Below are positions 1 through 8,370 of a DNA stretch of 64,000 nucleotides, piece by piece (position 1 is the stretch's first letter; each line of letters opens with the position of its first letter). Both the position numbers and the translations under genes were made by a program. Origin of the DNA: Brevibacillus brevis (GTDB lineage: Bacteria; Bacillota; Bacilli; Brevibacillales; Brevibacillaceae); contig NZ_CP030117.1 of NCBI RefSeq assembly GCF_001039275.2, positions 924,001 to 988,000 of the forward strand, in the 5' to 3' direction. The notes under the pieces were generated by a model. That model had not been told where the DNA came from and made no database searches. It was given only the letters and a program-made list of their open reading frames with translations.

Positions 1-2
1 GC

Positions 3-800
3 GTTGATCGCCAGGTAGTGAGTGTAGAGAATGGGGCGAAATCCATTGATGACATGTCACGAGGAATTCGTCAAATCGCAAATAATGCACAGCAAACATC
101 CAATATGGTGAGCGAAGTAGCCAACATGGCAGGAGAAGGGAACCAGTCGATTCAGGAAGCGGTTCAACAAATGAATGCGATCCACGCATCCATGCGTGAG
201 CTCTCATCCGTGGTAGACGGTCTGGGTAATCATTCTCAAGCAATCGGAGAGATCATCGAGGTCATCACAGGCATTGCGGATCAGACCAATCTGCTCGCCC
301 TCAATGCAGCGATCGAAGCAGCACGCGCAGGAGAACACGGCCGTGGGTTCGCGGTTGTAGCAGATGAAGTACGGAAGCTGGCAGAGCAATCAGCACAGTC
401 CGCCCAAAAAATTGCGCAGTTGATCAGTACGATTCAGACAGATACAAAAGTCGCGGTCGAATCGATGGAAACAGGCACCCGGGAAGTACAAGAAGGGATT
501 CGTGTCGTTCATCGTGCGGGCGAAACTTTCGGTCAAATTCAGAACTCGATTGGCACAGTAGCCGACCAGATACACAACGTTTCTGCATCTGCTCAGGAAG
601 TGTCTGCCCATTCCGAACAGGTTGTACAAGCGATGGAACTGGTCAGCGAAGTTTCCGACTTGACTGCTGATGGCACGCAAAACGTTTCCGCTGCTACACA
701 GCAGCAGCTCGCATCTATGGAGGAAATCGCTTCGTCAGCGACAGCTCTTTCCAATATGGCAGAAGAGCTACAGCACATGATTCGCCGATTTAAGGTGTAG
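3..800 (+). CDS. Methyl-accepting chemotaxis protein, C-terminal part (5' truncated by window edge)
   Basis: The reading frame is open to the left edge, so the sensor domain, membrane segments and HAMP lie outside the window. What remains is about 265 residues of cytoplasmic signalling coiled coil. The conserved hairpin tip is visible near the middle of the fragment as [20 protein letters not shown], the region by which MCPs contact CheA and CheW; it is preceded by [13 protein letters not shown]. Glu/Gln-rich heptads on both sides fit methylation helices. The protein would pass a ligand signal to the flagellar motor. The sensed ligand cannot be told from this part. An intrinsic terminator follows the stop codon, so the gene ends its transcript. 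Confidence 0.95.
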   Translation, partial: VDRQVVSVENGAKSIDDMSRGIRQIANNAQQTSNMVSEVANMAGEGNQSIQEAVQQMNAIHASMRELSSVVDGLGNHSQAIGEIIEVITGIADQTNLLALNAAIEAARAGEHGRGFAVVADEVRKLAEQSAQSAQKIAQLISTIQTDTKVAVESMETGTREVQEGIRVVHRAGETFGQIQNSIGTVADQIHNVSASAQEVSAHSEQVVQAMELVSEVSDLTADGTQNVSAATQQQLASMEEIASSATALSNMAEELQHMIRRFKV

Positions 801-823
801 GCATATACCGTACAAACGAACGC

Positions 824-858
824 AAAAACGCCAAAGTGATTGGCGTTTTTGTTTTTTT
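824..858 (+). terminator. Intrinsic terminator after MCP gene
   Basis: The arms AAAAACGCCAA and TTGGCGTTTTT enclose a short loop and are followed by a T run. It lies just downstream of the chemoreceptor stop codon. Confidence 0.9.
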
Positions 859-977
859 TAGAAAAAGTTAATCTTTACGAAATAGTTCATTAAGAACAGG
901 TTTAGTAGGAGTTTATCTCTACCGACTACGATAGATTCAGAGGGTTGATCCCCCATCGTAGACAAGGAGATGATCGT

Positions 978-2996
978 ATGAAGAAAACGAAAAAGCACCT
1001 CTCACTACTTTTACTCGCGTCGATGCTTGGAACAGGGGTAGCGGTTCCTTTCAACGTTCTGAACATGGATACAGTAGCGAGAGCAGCCTCTCATGATAAG
1101 CAGGACGAAAGCGAAGCTGTCGAGGTAACGAGCATTAAGTCTCTGAATGCGATTACACTAGAGATCACCTTTGCAGAGCCGCTCAGCTCTGAAGAAGTTG
1201 CACTCAACAACGCACAGAAAAACTTCGAATTTGATAACGACCTATCCATTCGAAATGTTCCACAGCTAAAAACTGGATTCAAATCGACCTACATCGTACC
1301 TACTACTCCGCAAGAGGAAGGAACGACGTATACCTTCAGCTACAAAGGCGAGGAAGCAGGCACTTTCACAGCCAACACAGAACAAATCAATATGAGAGAG
1401 GCACGTCAGGTAGACAATGATACCATTGAGCTAGAGTCGCGCCTGAGTGACCGCGTAACGGATTACGGGAATGTAATCGAAGCGTACGCAGGCAAACGAG
1501 GCGGTCTAGACTTTGAACTGGATGAGGACAACCGTTACAAAGGCAAGGAATACCAAATCATCTCTTCCTTGCGCGGTACACAAGTAACTCTGACACCAAG
1601 AAACGGTGAGCCGATCATTGCTACTTATGTTCCGTTCACCCAGAATACGGATGGTCGTCAAGAACCGAAATTCCGTCTGCCAGAGGGGGAGCAGCTTGAG
1701 CCGGGTGTCACTTACACCGTTTCCGCTGACTGGGCTGTTTTCCGTGACGCTAGCTTTACGGCGAAAGATATCGATCCACTTACCATCCAGTCTGTAGAAG
1801 CAACAAGTGAAACAACACTCGATGTCACACTGCGACGAGATCCGCGCGAAGAGATTTTTCCACTCCGCCGAATCACGTTGACAGCTCCAGATGGAACAGA
1901 GCTGGTTGCCCAATATCAATTTACGACGCGCAAAGGAACAACGGGAACGTTTGAAATCATGAACGGCGAAGAGCTTGCTTCAAATGTCACCTATCAGGTA
2001 GAACCAGTAGGCGAATGGGCTACAGCGCGAAACGTGTCTGTAACAACGGATGCCCAACCAGATGAAAATGCAGAAGTACGTAGCATCAAGTCGCTCAATC
2101 CGATTACATTGGAAGTTACTTTCTCTGCTCCACTCGTAACAGAAGATCTGGCACTTGCGCAAGCACAGGAAAATTTCCAATTTGATAACGGTTTGACGAT
2201 TCGCAATATCCCGCAGTTAAAAACAGGGACAACCGCTACTTACTTTGTTCCAACGACGCCTCAGGCTTCCGACATGACTTACACGTTGACATACAAAGAC
2301 GATGAGGCAGGCACTTTTGAAACAAACAGCGATAGGCTGGACATGGTCGAAGCTCGTCAGGTAGCGTACGATACGATTGAGATCGAATCAAGCCTGCGCG
2401 CTGGCGTAACGGACTATGAAAATGTGATTGCGGCTAATGTCGGGAAACGAAATGGTCTGGACTTTGTCTTGGATGAAAACAATCGCTACCGTGGAAAGAG
2501 CTATGAGATCATTTCATCTCTGAGAACGGCACAAGTGTACATCACGCCAGAGGGTGGCGAGCCAATCGTAGCGACGTACGTTCCATTTACACAAGCCACA
2601 GATGGCCGTCAGGAGCCAAAATTCCGTTTGCCGGCAGGGGAGACACTGATTCCAGGCGTAGAATACACCGTTACATCTGATTGGGCGGATATTAAGGATG
2701 CCAAGTTCACTGCAAAAGCGATCAACCCGCTTACGATTCGCTCTGTAAAAGAAGTAAACGAAACTACGCTGGAGGTTAGACTCAGCACGGACCCGCGTGA
2801 TGAACTGTTTGCTTTCCGTCAAATCATGCTTACAGCACCAGATGGGACAGAGCTTGTTGCCCAATACAAGGTCACAACACGCAAAGGCGCTACGGGAATC
2901 TTTGAGATCATGAACGGCGGCAAATTAGAGCCAAACACCATGTATTCCGTTACTCCAGTAGGGCAATGGGCAGGACTGACCTTCACGACAAAATAA
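978..2996 (+). CDS. Secreted protein of two tandem ~310-residue repeats
   Basis: The chosen ATG follows AAGGAG by about 8 nt; an in-frame ATG at 945 has no such site and would put charged residues ahead of the signal peptide. Residues 1-37 form a signal peptide (KKTKK, a long hydrophobic core, cleavage near ARA-AS). The mature protein is two copies of one unit, about residues 49-363 and 364-672. Both copies share marks such as SIKSLN, VPTTPQ, VPFTQ, DGRQEPKFRLP and LTAPDGTELVAQY. Within each unit two beta-rich motifs (SIKSLN..TLE and I(Q/R)SV..TLEV) resemble SbsA-type Ig-like domains of S-layer and cell-surface proteins. No SLH, LPXTG or enzymatic motif is visible. An extracellular or wall-associated structural role is inferred; the function is unknown. 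Confidence 0.85.
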   Translation: MKKTKKHLSLLLLASMLGTGVAVPFNVLNMDTVARAASHDKQDESEAVEVTSIKSLNAITLEITFAEPLSSEEVALNNAQKNFEFDNDLSIRNVPQLKTGFKSTYIVPTTPQEEGTTYTFSYKGEEAGTFTANTEQINMREARQVDNDTIELESRLSDRVTDYGNVIEAYAGKRGGLDFELDEDNRYKGKEYQIISSLRGTQVTLTPRNGEPIIATYVPFTQNTDGRQEPKFRLPEGEQLEPGVTYTVSADWAVFRDASFTAKDIDPLTIQSVEATSETTLDVTLRRDPREEIFPLRRITLTAPDGTELVAQYQFTTRKGTTGTFEIMNGEELASNVTYQVEPVGEWATARNVSVTTDAQPDENAEVRSIKSLNPITLEVTFSAPLVTEDLALAQAQENFQFDNGLTIRNIPQLKTGTTATYFVPTTPQASDMTYTLTYKDDEAGTFETNSDRLDMVEARQVAYDTIEIESSLRAGVTDYENVIAANVGKRNGLDFVLDENNRYRGKSYEIISSLRTAQVYITPEGGEPIVATYVPFTQATDGRQEPKFRLPAGETLIPGVEYTVTSDWADIKDAKFTAKAINPLTIRSVKEVNETTLEVRLSTDPRDELFAFRQIMLTAPDGTELVAQYKVTTRKGATGIFEIMNGGKLEPNTMYSVTPVGQWAGLTFTTK

Positions 2997-3024
2997 TCAC
3001 GAACGAAACCTCTTAACAGGCAAT

Positions 3025-3051
3025 CTAAGCTCGGTACGCAACCGGGCTTAG
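3025..3051 (+). other. Hairpin downstream of the tandem-repeat protein gene
   Basis: CTAAGCTCGGT pairs with ACCGGGCTTAG across a 5-nt loop. No T run follows, so it may be a weak or Rho-assisted terminator or an mRNA 3' end stabiliser. Confidence 0.4.
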
Positions 3052-3091
3052 GCCTATATCTCAATGACATACCAAGGAGGAAGGTGCCGAA

Positions 3092-3871
3092 ATGTACAAA
3101 CTCATTCTCACTGCAATCCCATTCGGAATGTTGTTGACTGGCTGCATGGATGAACCGTCCACAACAGCTCCGGCTGTAACGACCGCACAGCAGCAGCAAC
3201 CAGCAACACCACAGCCACCGCAACAACAGTCTCAACCAGGGAAAAAACCAACTCTCTCTCAAGAAGAAGTGAAGGAACTGAATAAAAAACTGCTCTCTGC
3301 CGCATCCGAGGGCAAAACCGATGAAGTCAAGGCTAGCTTGGCAGCAGGGGCTGAGATAAACGCACAGGATGATCGTGGAAGAACAGCGGCGATGGCGGCT
3401 ACACACGGCAATCATGTGGAAACAGTCAAGGTCCTCATCGAAGCAGGAGCGGACATCAATATTCAGGACGACCGGCAAGATAATCCGTTCTTGTATGCGG
3501 GAGCAGAAGGATACCTAGAGATCTTGAAGCTGGTTATCGATGCAGGTCCAGATACGAAGATTTATAACCGCTACGGAGGAACACCTTTGATTCCAGCGGC
3601 AGAACATGGGTATGTGGAAGTAGCAAAGGAGCTTCTTACCCGGACGGATGTAGACGTCAACCATGTGAACAATCCGGGATGGACAGCATTGATGGAAGCA
3701 ATCGTATTGAATGATGGCGGAAAAAAACAACAAGAGATGATCCAACTGTTAATCGACCACGGTGCTGATGTGAACATCCCGGATAGCGAAGGAAAAACAC
3801 CTCTGTATCGTGCAAAAGAACGAGGTTATCACGAGATTGTACAAATCCTGCAAAAAGCAGGAGCACGCTAA
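3092..3871 (+). CDS. Ankyrin-repeat lipoprotein
   Basis: The N-terminus has a short hydrophobic stretch ending in the lipobox LTGC, so Cys18 is a likely lipidation site. It is followed by a Pro/Gln/Thr-rich linker (about residues 25-55) and then ankyrin repeats from about residue 68 to the end, recognisable by GRTAAMAATHGN, TVKVLIEAGADINIQ, GGTPLIPAAEHGY and MIQLLIDHGADVN. The predicted place is the outer face of the membrane, with the ankyrin stack binding an unknown protein partner. AAGGAGGAAGG lies just before the start. It follows the tandem-repeat secreted protein on the same strand, with only a hairpin between, so the two may be cotranscribed. Partner and process cannot be assigned. Confidence 0.85.
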   Translation: MYKLILTAIPFGMLLTGCMDEPSTTAPAVTTAQQQQPATPQPPQQQSQPGKKPTLSQEEVKELNKKLLSAASEGKTDEVKASLAAGAEINAQDDRGRTAAMAATHGNHVETVKVLIEAGADINIQDDRQDNPFLYAGAEGYLEILKLVIDAGPDTKIYNRYGGTPLIPAAEHGYVEVAKELLTRTDVDVNHVNNPGWTALMEAIVLNDGGKKQQEMIQLLIDHGADVNIPDSEGKTPLYRAKERGYHEIVQILQKAGAR

Positions 3872-3923
3872 TTTGTGAAGGTAAGCATACATTCATACTT
3901 CGAGCGCGATGGAAATAATCCTC

Positions 3924-3958
3924 GACTAGAATGAGTCATAGCAAGATTGATTCTAGTC
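3924..3958 (+). promoter_or_regulatory. Inverted repeat upstream of flavin reductase-like gene
   Basis: GACTAGAAT and ATTCTAGTC are perfect 9-bp inverted repeats 17 bases apart, ending 2 bases before the AGGAGG site of the next gene. They could be an operator or an RNA hairpin that limits ribosome access. The regulator is unknown. Confidence 0.5.
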
Positions 3959-3974
3959 AAAGGAGGCTATGTTC

Positions 3975-4577
3975 ATGACTAGCCATACGACCATTCAGCC
4001 GAAGATTTTGTATTACGGAACTCCCGTCGTCCTGTTGACGACTGAAAATGAAGACGGAACAACGAATATTAGCCCCATTTCATCGTCTTGGGCGTTAGGA
4101 AATTATGTCATTCTGGGACTCGGGTTTGGCTCGCATGGATTGGAAAATTTGCGTCAGCGGCCGGAGTGTGTCATCAATTTGCCAGATGCCTCGATGTGGC
4201 AGCAAGTGGAAGCATTAGCCCCACTAACAGGCCGCAATCCCGTACCCGACTATAAAAAGGAGCTGGGCTTCCGCTATGAAGCGGATAAGTTTCAGACAGC
4301 CAAGCTGACTCCTGTTGATTCTGCTATCGTTCGTCCAAAGCGAGTGGGGGAATGCCCGCTTCAACTCGAAGCAATCGTCCGCACCATCCGTTTTCCGGAA
4401 TATGCCGACATGTTTGCGATTGTGGAGACAGAAGTGCGTCACGTCCATGCAGACAAACAGATTGTTCAAAGTGCTCATCACGTGAACCCTCAAGCATGGA
4501 ATCCGCTGATTTACAACTTCCGCCATTATTTTGGTCTGAGTGATCAGTTGGGAAAAACATATCGATCAGAAACGTAG
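3975..4577 (+). CDS. Flavin reductase-like (FMN-binding split barrel) protein
   Basis: The start is the second ATG: AGGAGG at 3961-3966 is 8 nt away, whereas the ATG at 3969 is too close. The 200-residue product fits the flavin reductase-like / flavoredoxin family. An N-terminal PKILYYGTPVVLLTTENEDG strand leads into TTNISPISSSWALG, where such proteins contact FMN, followed by LGFGSHGLENLRQRPECVINLP. The usual role is FMN binding for NAD(P)H oxidation or electron transfer; the substrate is not evident. The gene stands alone between an inverted repeat and an intrinsic terminator. The family contains many uncharacterised members, so catalysis is inferred from fold only. Confidence 0.8.
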   Translation: MTSHTTIQPKILYYGTPVVLLTTENEDGTTNISPISSSWALGNYVILGLGFGSHGLENLRQRPECVINLPDASMWQQVEALAPLTGRNPVPDYKKELGFRYEADKFQTAKLTPVDSAIVRPKRVGECPLQLEAIVRTIRFPEYADMFAIVETEVRHVHADKQIVQSAHHVNPQAWNPLIYNFRHYFGLSDQLGKTYRSET

Positions 4578-4583
4578 AACATC

Positions 4584-4611
4584 AAAAACGCCAAGGATTT
4601 GGCGTTTTTTT
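4584..4611 (+). terminator. Intrinsic terminator after flavin reductase-like gene
   Basis: AAAAACGCCAA, a 4-nt loop, and TTGGCGTTTTTTT. Confidence 0.9.
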
Positions 4612-4635
4612 ATTTCTGTATGCAAAAATATGGTA

Positions 4636-4654
4636 TATTAGGTGTTGCCTAATA
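4636..4654 (+). promoter_or_regulatory. Palindrome upstream of XRE-def pair, candidate XRE operator
   Basis: TATTAGG-TGTTG-CCTAATA is a perfect 7-bp inverted repeat lying 37 bases before the XRE start and overlapping a likely promoter (TATGGTATATT). Its position fits autoregulation by the small XRE protein. This is inference from position and symmetry. Confidence 0.5.
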
Positions 4655-4690
4655 AAATTAGTTAATACCAAAAAAATGAGGGGTGAAAAG

Positions 4691-4933
4691 ATGCTTGTTT
4701 GGATGTTGCGAAAAGTCATGGCAGAAAGAGAAGTTTGGACGGGAGCCGCTTTAGCAAGGCTGTTGAAAGAGAAAGCAAATTACAGTCTATCTCCAGCCTC
4801 CATCAGTGCTTTACTAACCGGTCAACCCAAACAAATGAAAGCCGAGACACTTGATGCACTCTGTACAGCTCTGGAGTGTACACCAAATGACTTGTGGGCA
4901 TATACACCGCCTAATAGAGTGAAGGGAGCATAA
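4691..4933 (+). CDS. Small XRE-family (Cro/CI-type) regulator
   Basis: This 80-residue protein is essentially one helix-turn-helix domain: ALARLLKEKANYSLSPASIS as the HTH, then TLDALCTALECTPNDLWAYT, typical of XRE proteins that resemble B. subtilis YozG. The ATG at 4691 is preferred because GAGGGG lies about 8 nt upstream; the ATG at 4676 lacks a site. It is the first gene of a pair, with peptide deformylase starting 4 nt after its stop, so the two are translationally linked. A palindrome upstream is a candidate operator. It probably represses its own operon; the signal is unknown. Confidence 0.8.
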   Translation: MLVWMLRKVMAEREVWTGAALARLLKEKANYSLSPASISALLTGQPKQMKAETLDALCTALECTPNDLWAYTPPNRVKGA

Positions 4934-4937
4934 AAAG

Positions 4938-5453
4938 ATGGCAGTGAAACAAATTTTGCCTTTTGGAGACCCAATCTTGCGCAAAGTAGCCAAGCCAGTG
5001 GATGAGCTGAATGCAAAAACGTTCAAGCTGCTGGATGAGATGGCTGAAACCTTATATGCCACGGACGGCCGTGCTGGCCTTGCCGCACCACAGGTAGGCA
5101 TTCTTCGGAGAGTGATTGTCATGGATTGCGGAGATGGATTAATTGAGCTCATCAATCCGGAAATCATAGAGAAGAGTGGCGAACAAATCGGAATGGAAGC
5201 TTGCTTATCTTTTCCGGGTTACTATGGCAATGTAAAGAGAGCCGAGCATGTAAAGGTAAAGACGTTGAACAGACAAGGCGAGGAAATGATCCTTACTGGA
5301 GACGGGTTCCTTGCGGTTTGTATGCAGCATGAAATCGACCATTTAGACGGAATTTTATTTGTGGATCATGTTCAGGAAAAATGGCTGTATCATGAAAAAA
5401 CAAGACAAAAAATCGATTTGCTGGATGTGATCCGTTTAACAAAAAAGGCCTAA
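4938..5453 (+). CDS. def: Peptide deformylase
   Basis: The enzyme removes the formyl group from the N-terminal methionine of nascent proteins in the cytoplasm. All three family motifs are visible: GLAAPQVG (about residue 46), EACLSFPG (about 91) whose Cys binds the metal, and HEIDHLDG (about 131) with two metal-binding His and the catalytic Glu. The second motif reads EACLS where most deformylases have EGCLS. At 171 residues the length suits a type 1 enzyme. It directly follows a small XRE regulator, which is unusual for def (more often next to fmt or a separate locus), and suggests a regulated extra copy rather than the constitutive housekeeping one. Confidence 0.93.
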   Translation: MAVKQILPFGDPILRKVAKPVDELNAKTFKLLDEMAETLYATDGRAGLAAPQVGILRRVIVMDCGDGLIELINPEIIEKSGEQIGMEACLSFPGYYGNVKRAEHVKVKTLNRQGEEMILTGDGFLAVCMQHEIDHLDGILFVDHVQEKWLYHEKTRQKIDLLDVIRLTKKA

Positions 5454-5577
5454 CAAAAAGGCGTACCATATCCATTCGGGAAATATGATAGTAGAAGGCC
5501 GTTTGTTCCGGATATCTTTTTACGTGAACCTATATGGTATCATCTGAAGAGCGGCATTATTACGTGGAGGAACATAC

Positions 5578-6309
5578 ATGGAACAACTACTGATAGGTAG
5601 CTTTCTTTCTGCCATGGCTACTGGTGTGGGCGCCTTGCCTATCCTTTTTTTCAAGTCGGTATCCCATCGATGGCGGGATATATTGCTGGCGTTTACGGCT
5701 GGAATTATGGTGGCTGCCTCGACATTCAGTCTGATCCCACAGGCACTTCAGAGCGCGCCATTTATTATCGTTTGTTTGGGAGTGCTTACCGGAACATTGA
5801 TGCTTACAGTGTTGGAAAGCATTGTCCCGCATATCGATCTGGAGCATACGAGAATCAACATTTCGATGGATTCGCAATCGCTGCTGATTTTGTCCGCGAT
5901 TACCTTGCACAATATTCCAGAGGGCTTGTCCGTTGGTGTGAGCTATTCGAGTGAACAGTCTGGCTTGGGTGGCCTGATTTCTTTTGCAATTGGTCTGCAA
6001 AATGCACCAGAAGGCTTCCTGGTCGCTCTCTTTCTGATTAATCAAAGGGTTAGTCGTCTCAAGGCGTTTATTTTGGCTACGATGACCGGAGCCGTCGAAA
6101 TCGTCTCTGGGATCTGTGGCTATTACCTGACCTCTGTGGTTCAAGGGCTGGTGCCATACGGGCTTTCCTTTGCCGCAGGCGCGATGCTGTTTATCGTTTA
6201 CAAGGAGCTCATCCCAGAAAGCCATGGAGATGGTCATGCTCGTTCCGCGACTTTTTCGTTCATCCTGGGACTTTTGGTCATGATTGGACTAGTTCAGTCG
6301 TTTGGATGA
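5578..6309 (+). CDS. ZIP-family metal transporter
   Basis: A 243-residue integral membrane protein with about eight hydrophobic segments. The two signature metal-site motifs of ZupT-like ZIP proteins are present: HNIPEGLSVG (about residue 108) and QNAPEG (about 140), the latter with Gln in place of the usual His. The family imports Zn2+ and other divalent ions (Fe, Mn, Co). A short loop ends in the His-containing ESHGDGHARS near the C-terminus. GTGGAGG precedes the start. It is a single gene between def and motAB. Substrate preference cannot be read from the sequence. Confidence 0.88.
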   Translation: MEQLLIGSFLSAMATGVGALPILFFKSVSHRWRDILLAFTAGIMVAASTFSLIPQALQSAPFIIVCLGVLTGTLMLTVLESIVPHIDLEHTRINISMDSQSLLILSAITLHNIPEGLSVGVSYSSEQSGLGGLISFAIGLQNAPEGFLVALFLINQRVSRLKAFILATMTGAVEIVSGICGYYLTSVVQGLVPYGLSFAAGAMLFIVYKELIPESHGDGHARSATFSFILGLLVMIGLVQSFG

Positions 6310-6332
6310 GTGGTTTTTTTCAAAAAGCCTCA

Positions 6333-6357
6333 TAAGTGAGAGCAAAAATTCCGAAAC
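6333..6357 (+). promoter_or_regulatory. Weak SigD-like promoter candidate for motAB
   Basis: TAAG, 14 bases, then CCGAAAC resembles the flagellar sigma factor consensus TAAA-N15-CCGATAT, about 45 bases ahead of motA. Match is partial; the role is inferred from the gene it precedes. Confidence 0.3.
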
Positions 6358-6400
6358 CATATATAGATAGATTTCGATTATGGAAGTAGGGAGTGTCACG

Positions 6401-7216
6401 ATGGAAAAGTCTACCTTGATAGGTATAGTTTTAGGTATTATTGCGGTAGTGGTCGGGATGATCTTGAAGCATGCGAGTCCGGCGGCATTACTGAATCCAG
6501 CAGCATTTATGATCATCATCGTAGGTACTATTGCTGCTATCTGTAATGCATTTCCTATGTCGGAAATCAAACGTATTCCTGCTCTTTTCAAGATAATTTT
6601 TAAAGAAGAAAAGCTCCCTGAAAAAAAAGAATTGATCGGTCAGTTTATGAACTGGGCTTCCATCGCTCGTCGTGAAGGATTGCTTGCACTGGAAAACACT
6701 TCTGATGAGATTGAAGATCCATTTCTGCGTAACGGCATGAAGATGATCATTGACGGTGGGGAACCGGATTTTGTTCGCGATGTTCTGAATGAAGAAATTC
6801 ACGCTATTGAAGAGCGACATCAGGCAGGGGCCCTCGTCTTTAGCCAAGCGGGAAGCTACGCTCCGACTCTCGGGGTATTGGGTGCGGTTGTCGGTCTGAT
6901 TGCCGCCCTGGGTAACTTGAGTGATATCGATGCGCTGGGTGTATCCATTGCGGCTGCGTTCGTAGCTACCTTGCTCGGTATTTTCACGGGTTACGTATTG
7001 TGGCATCCGTTCGCGACCAAGCTCAAACGGAAATCAAAAGCAGAAATCGAAATCAAAAAAATCATGGTCGAAGGACTGCTCTCCATTCAAGCAGGTGTTT
7101 CCCCGACTGCGATTGAACAAAAGCTGCTGGTTTACATCCCGTACCAAGAGCGTGCGGAAATGAAAGAAGAAATGAAGGAAGAGAAGAGGGAGGAAGGAGC
7201 TGCGGTAAATGGCTAA
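6401..7216 (+). CDS. motA: Flagellar motor stator subunit MotA
   Basis: MotA forms the ion channel of the stator with MotB and couples ion flow to rotation of the flagellum. The product has four membrane segments: two near the N-terminus (IGIVLGIIAVVVGMILKH and AAFMIIIVGTIAAI) and two near residues 145-195 (GSYAPTLGVLGAVVGLIAAL and AAAFVATLLGIFTGYVLW), with the cytoplasmic loop between them that meets FliG. The ATG at 6401 follows GGGAGTG; the ATG at 6380 has no site. The C-terminus is Glu/Lys-rich. The gene overlaps motB by 8 nt, a coupled arrangement typical for the stator pair. Confidence 0.95.
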   Translation: MEKSTLIGIVLGIIAVVVGMILKHASPAALLNPAAFMIIIVGTIAAICNAFPMSEIKRIPALFKIIFKEEKLPEKKELIGQFMNWASIARREGLLALENTSDEIEDPFLRNGMKMIIDGGEPDFVRDVLNEEIHAIEERHQAGALVFSQAGSYAPTLGVLGAVVGLIAALGNLSDIDALGVSIAAAFVATLLGIFTGYVLWHPFATKLKRKSKAEIEIKKIMVEGLLSIQAGVSPTAIEQKLLVYIPYQERAEMKEEMKEEKREEGAAVNG

Positions 7217-8018
7217 GCGACCAAAGAGACATGCTCATCATGAAGAGCATATGGACGAGTCTTGGCTAATTCCATACGCGGACTTGCTCACCCTTCTGCT
7301 CGCTTTGTTTATCGTGTTGTTCGCCTCTAGCGAGATGGATGCGAAGAAGTTCGACCAAATGGTTCGCTCCTTCAACATTGCTATGAACGGCGGTGTAGGT
7401 GTCATGAACTACCCGAGTCCGGTGCCGCTAGACCCGGAACTTCAGCAGCAAACCTTGCACAAAGGCGCACAGGAAGCAGAAAAACAGAAGACAGAAGAAG
7501 AAAAGCGTCTGGAAGAAGCGGTCCGCAAAGAGACAGAGGACTTGAAAAAGCTACAGACACAGCTCGAAGGATACATTCAGCAAAACAAGCTGCAGGACAA
7601 GCTCCAGACGAAGCTCACCGAAGAAGGACTGCTGATCACCATTTTGGACAATGCGCTGTTTGACTCCGGTAAAGCTGATCTGAAACCGGAAGCGAGAAAG
7701 CTTGCGTCTGAAATGGCAGCGATGCTGGTGCCTCACCCGAAAAAAGTGACCGTAACCGGTCATACGGACAATGTGCCGATTCGCCGAGCAGAGTTCCCAT
7801 CCAACTGGGATCTCAGTGCCAAACGTTCCGTTAACTTCTTGAAGGTGCTTCTGGAAAACAAGAACCTAGACCCGACGAAGTTCAGCGCGACAGGCTTGGG
7901 AGAATACCATCCGGTAGCGCCGAATACGACGGCAGAAGGCAGAGCGAAAAACAGACGGGTAGAGGTAGCGATCCTGCGTGATCTGGCTTCTCCTCCGAAA
8001 AATACTGTGAATCCGTAA
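7209..8018 (+). CDS. motB: Flagellar motor stator subunit MotB
   Basis: MotB anchors the stator to peptidoglycan and carries the ion-binding Asp. Residues 16-40 hold DESWLIPYADLLTLLLALF, with the conserved Asp of PYAD at the start of the single membrane helix. A Glu/Lys-rich coiled segment (about residues 90-135) leads to a C-terminal OmpA-like peptidoglycan-binding domain recognised by VTVTGHTDNVPI and NRRVEVAI. The start overlaps the end of motA. An intrinsic terminator follows, so motAB is a two-gene unit. Whether the motor uses protons or sodium was not decided from sequence. Confidence 0.95.
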   Translation: MAKRPKRHAHHEEHMDESWLIPYADLLTLLLALFIVLFASSEMDAKKFDQMVRSFNIAMNGGVGVMNYPSPVPLDPELQQQTLHKGAQEAEKQKTEEEKRLEEAVRKETEDLKKLQTQLEGYIQQNKLQDKLQTKLTEEGLLITILDNALFDSGKADLKPEARKLASEMAAMLVPHPKKVTVTGHTDNVPIRRAEFPSNWDLSAKRSVNFLKVLLENKNLDPTKFSATGLGEYHPVAPNTTAEGRAKNRRVEVAILRDLASPPKNTVNP

Positions 8019-8023
8019 TAACA

Positions 8024-8059
8024 AAAAGGATAGCTTCCTCGGGAGGCTATCCTTTTTTC
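8024..8059 (+). terminator. Intrinsic terminator after motB
   Basis: GGATAGC and GGCTATCC arms around TTCCTCGGGA, followed by TTTTTTCG. Confidence 0.9.
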
Positions 8060-8070
8060 GTTTTATAGTA

Positions 8071-8300
8071 GCTGTAGTGGAGGAGGAAGAAGCCCATTTC
8101 CAGTTTACGCTTCGGCCTACGCCCAGTGAGGAATTAGACTGTCCGCTCTGAAATAAATGTCGGGAGCGCTTCAAAACAGAAAACGTTACATCGTTTTTGT
8201 ATGTGATAAAAGCTGAAAACCCCCGCCATTTATTTCAGAGCTAAGGAGGGCTCCAGAGGCGCTAGGACTGGAAATGTGCTTCTTCCCACGCGGCTAGTGT
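8071..8300. repeat. Long hairpin repeat, type A, copy 1
   Basis: An intergenic element whose ends are complementary: GAAGAAGCCCATTTCCAG at 8086 pairs with CTGGAAATGTGCTTCTTC ending at 8285. An inner stem pairs CTCTGAAATAAATG with CATTTATTTCAGAG (14 bp perfect). Shared words with the copies near 30.3 kb and 55.8 kb include TTTCCAGT, ACGCTTCGGCCTACGCC, TGTCGGGAGCGC, GCTGAAAACCCCCG and GGCTCCAGAGGCGCT. No ORF of merit lies in it. It begins about 12 nt after the motB terminator and is followed by a type B element 88 bp further on. It could be a structured RNA or a non-autonomous mobile repeat; no protein partner was seen. Confidence 0.75.
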
Positions 8301-8370
8301 TTACATCTTGAAAGCAGCATTCACGGGGTCTATTACTTTTTTAAAAAAGAAGGTGGAATCCCGAACAGTT

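Noticed and set aside
2819..3478. 219-codon minus-strand ORF over the tandem-repeat and ankyrin genes
   Set aside because: Covers parts of two real genes in antisense and has runs of Leu/Trp/Cys typical of a shadow frame.
5587..6237. 216-codon minus-strand ORF across the ZIP transporter gene
   Set aside because: Antisense to a clear membrane transporter; rich in His, Gln and Asn with no domain.
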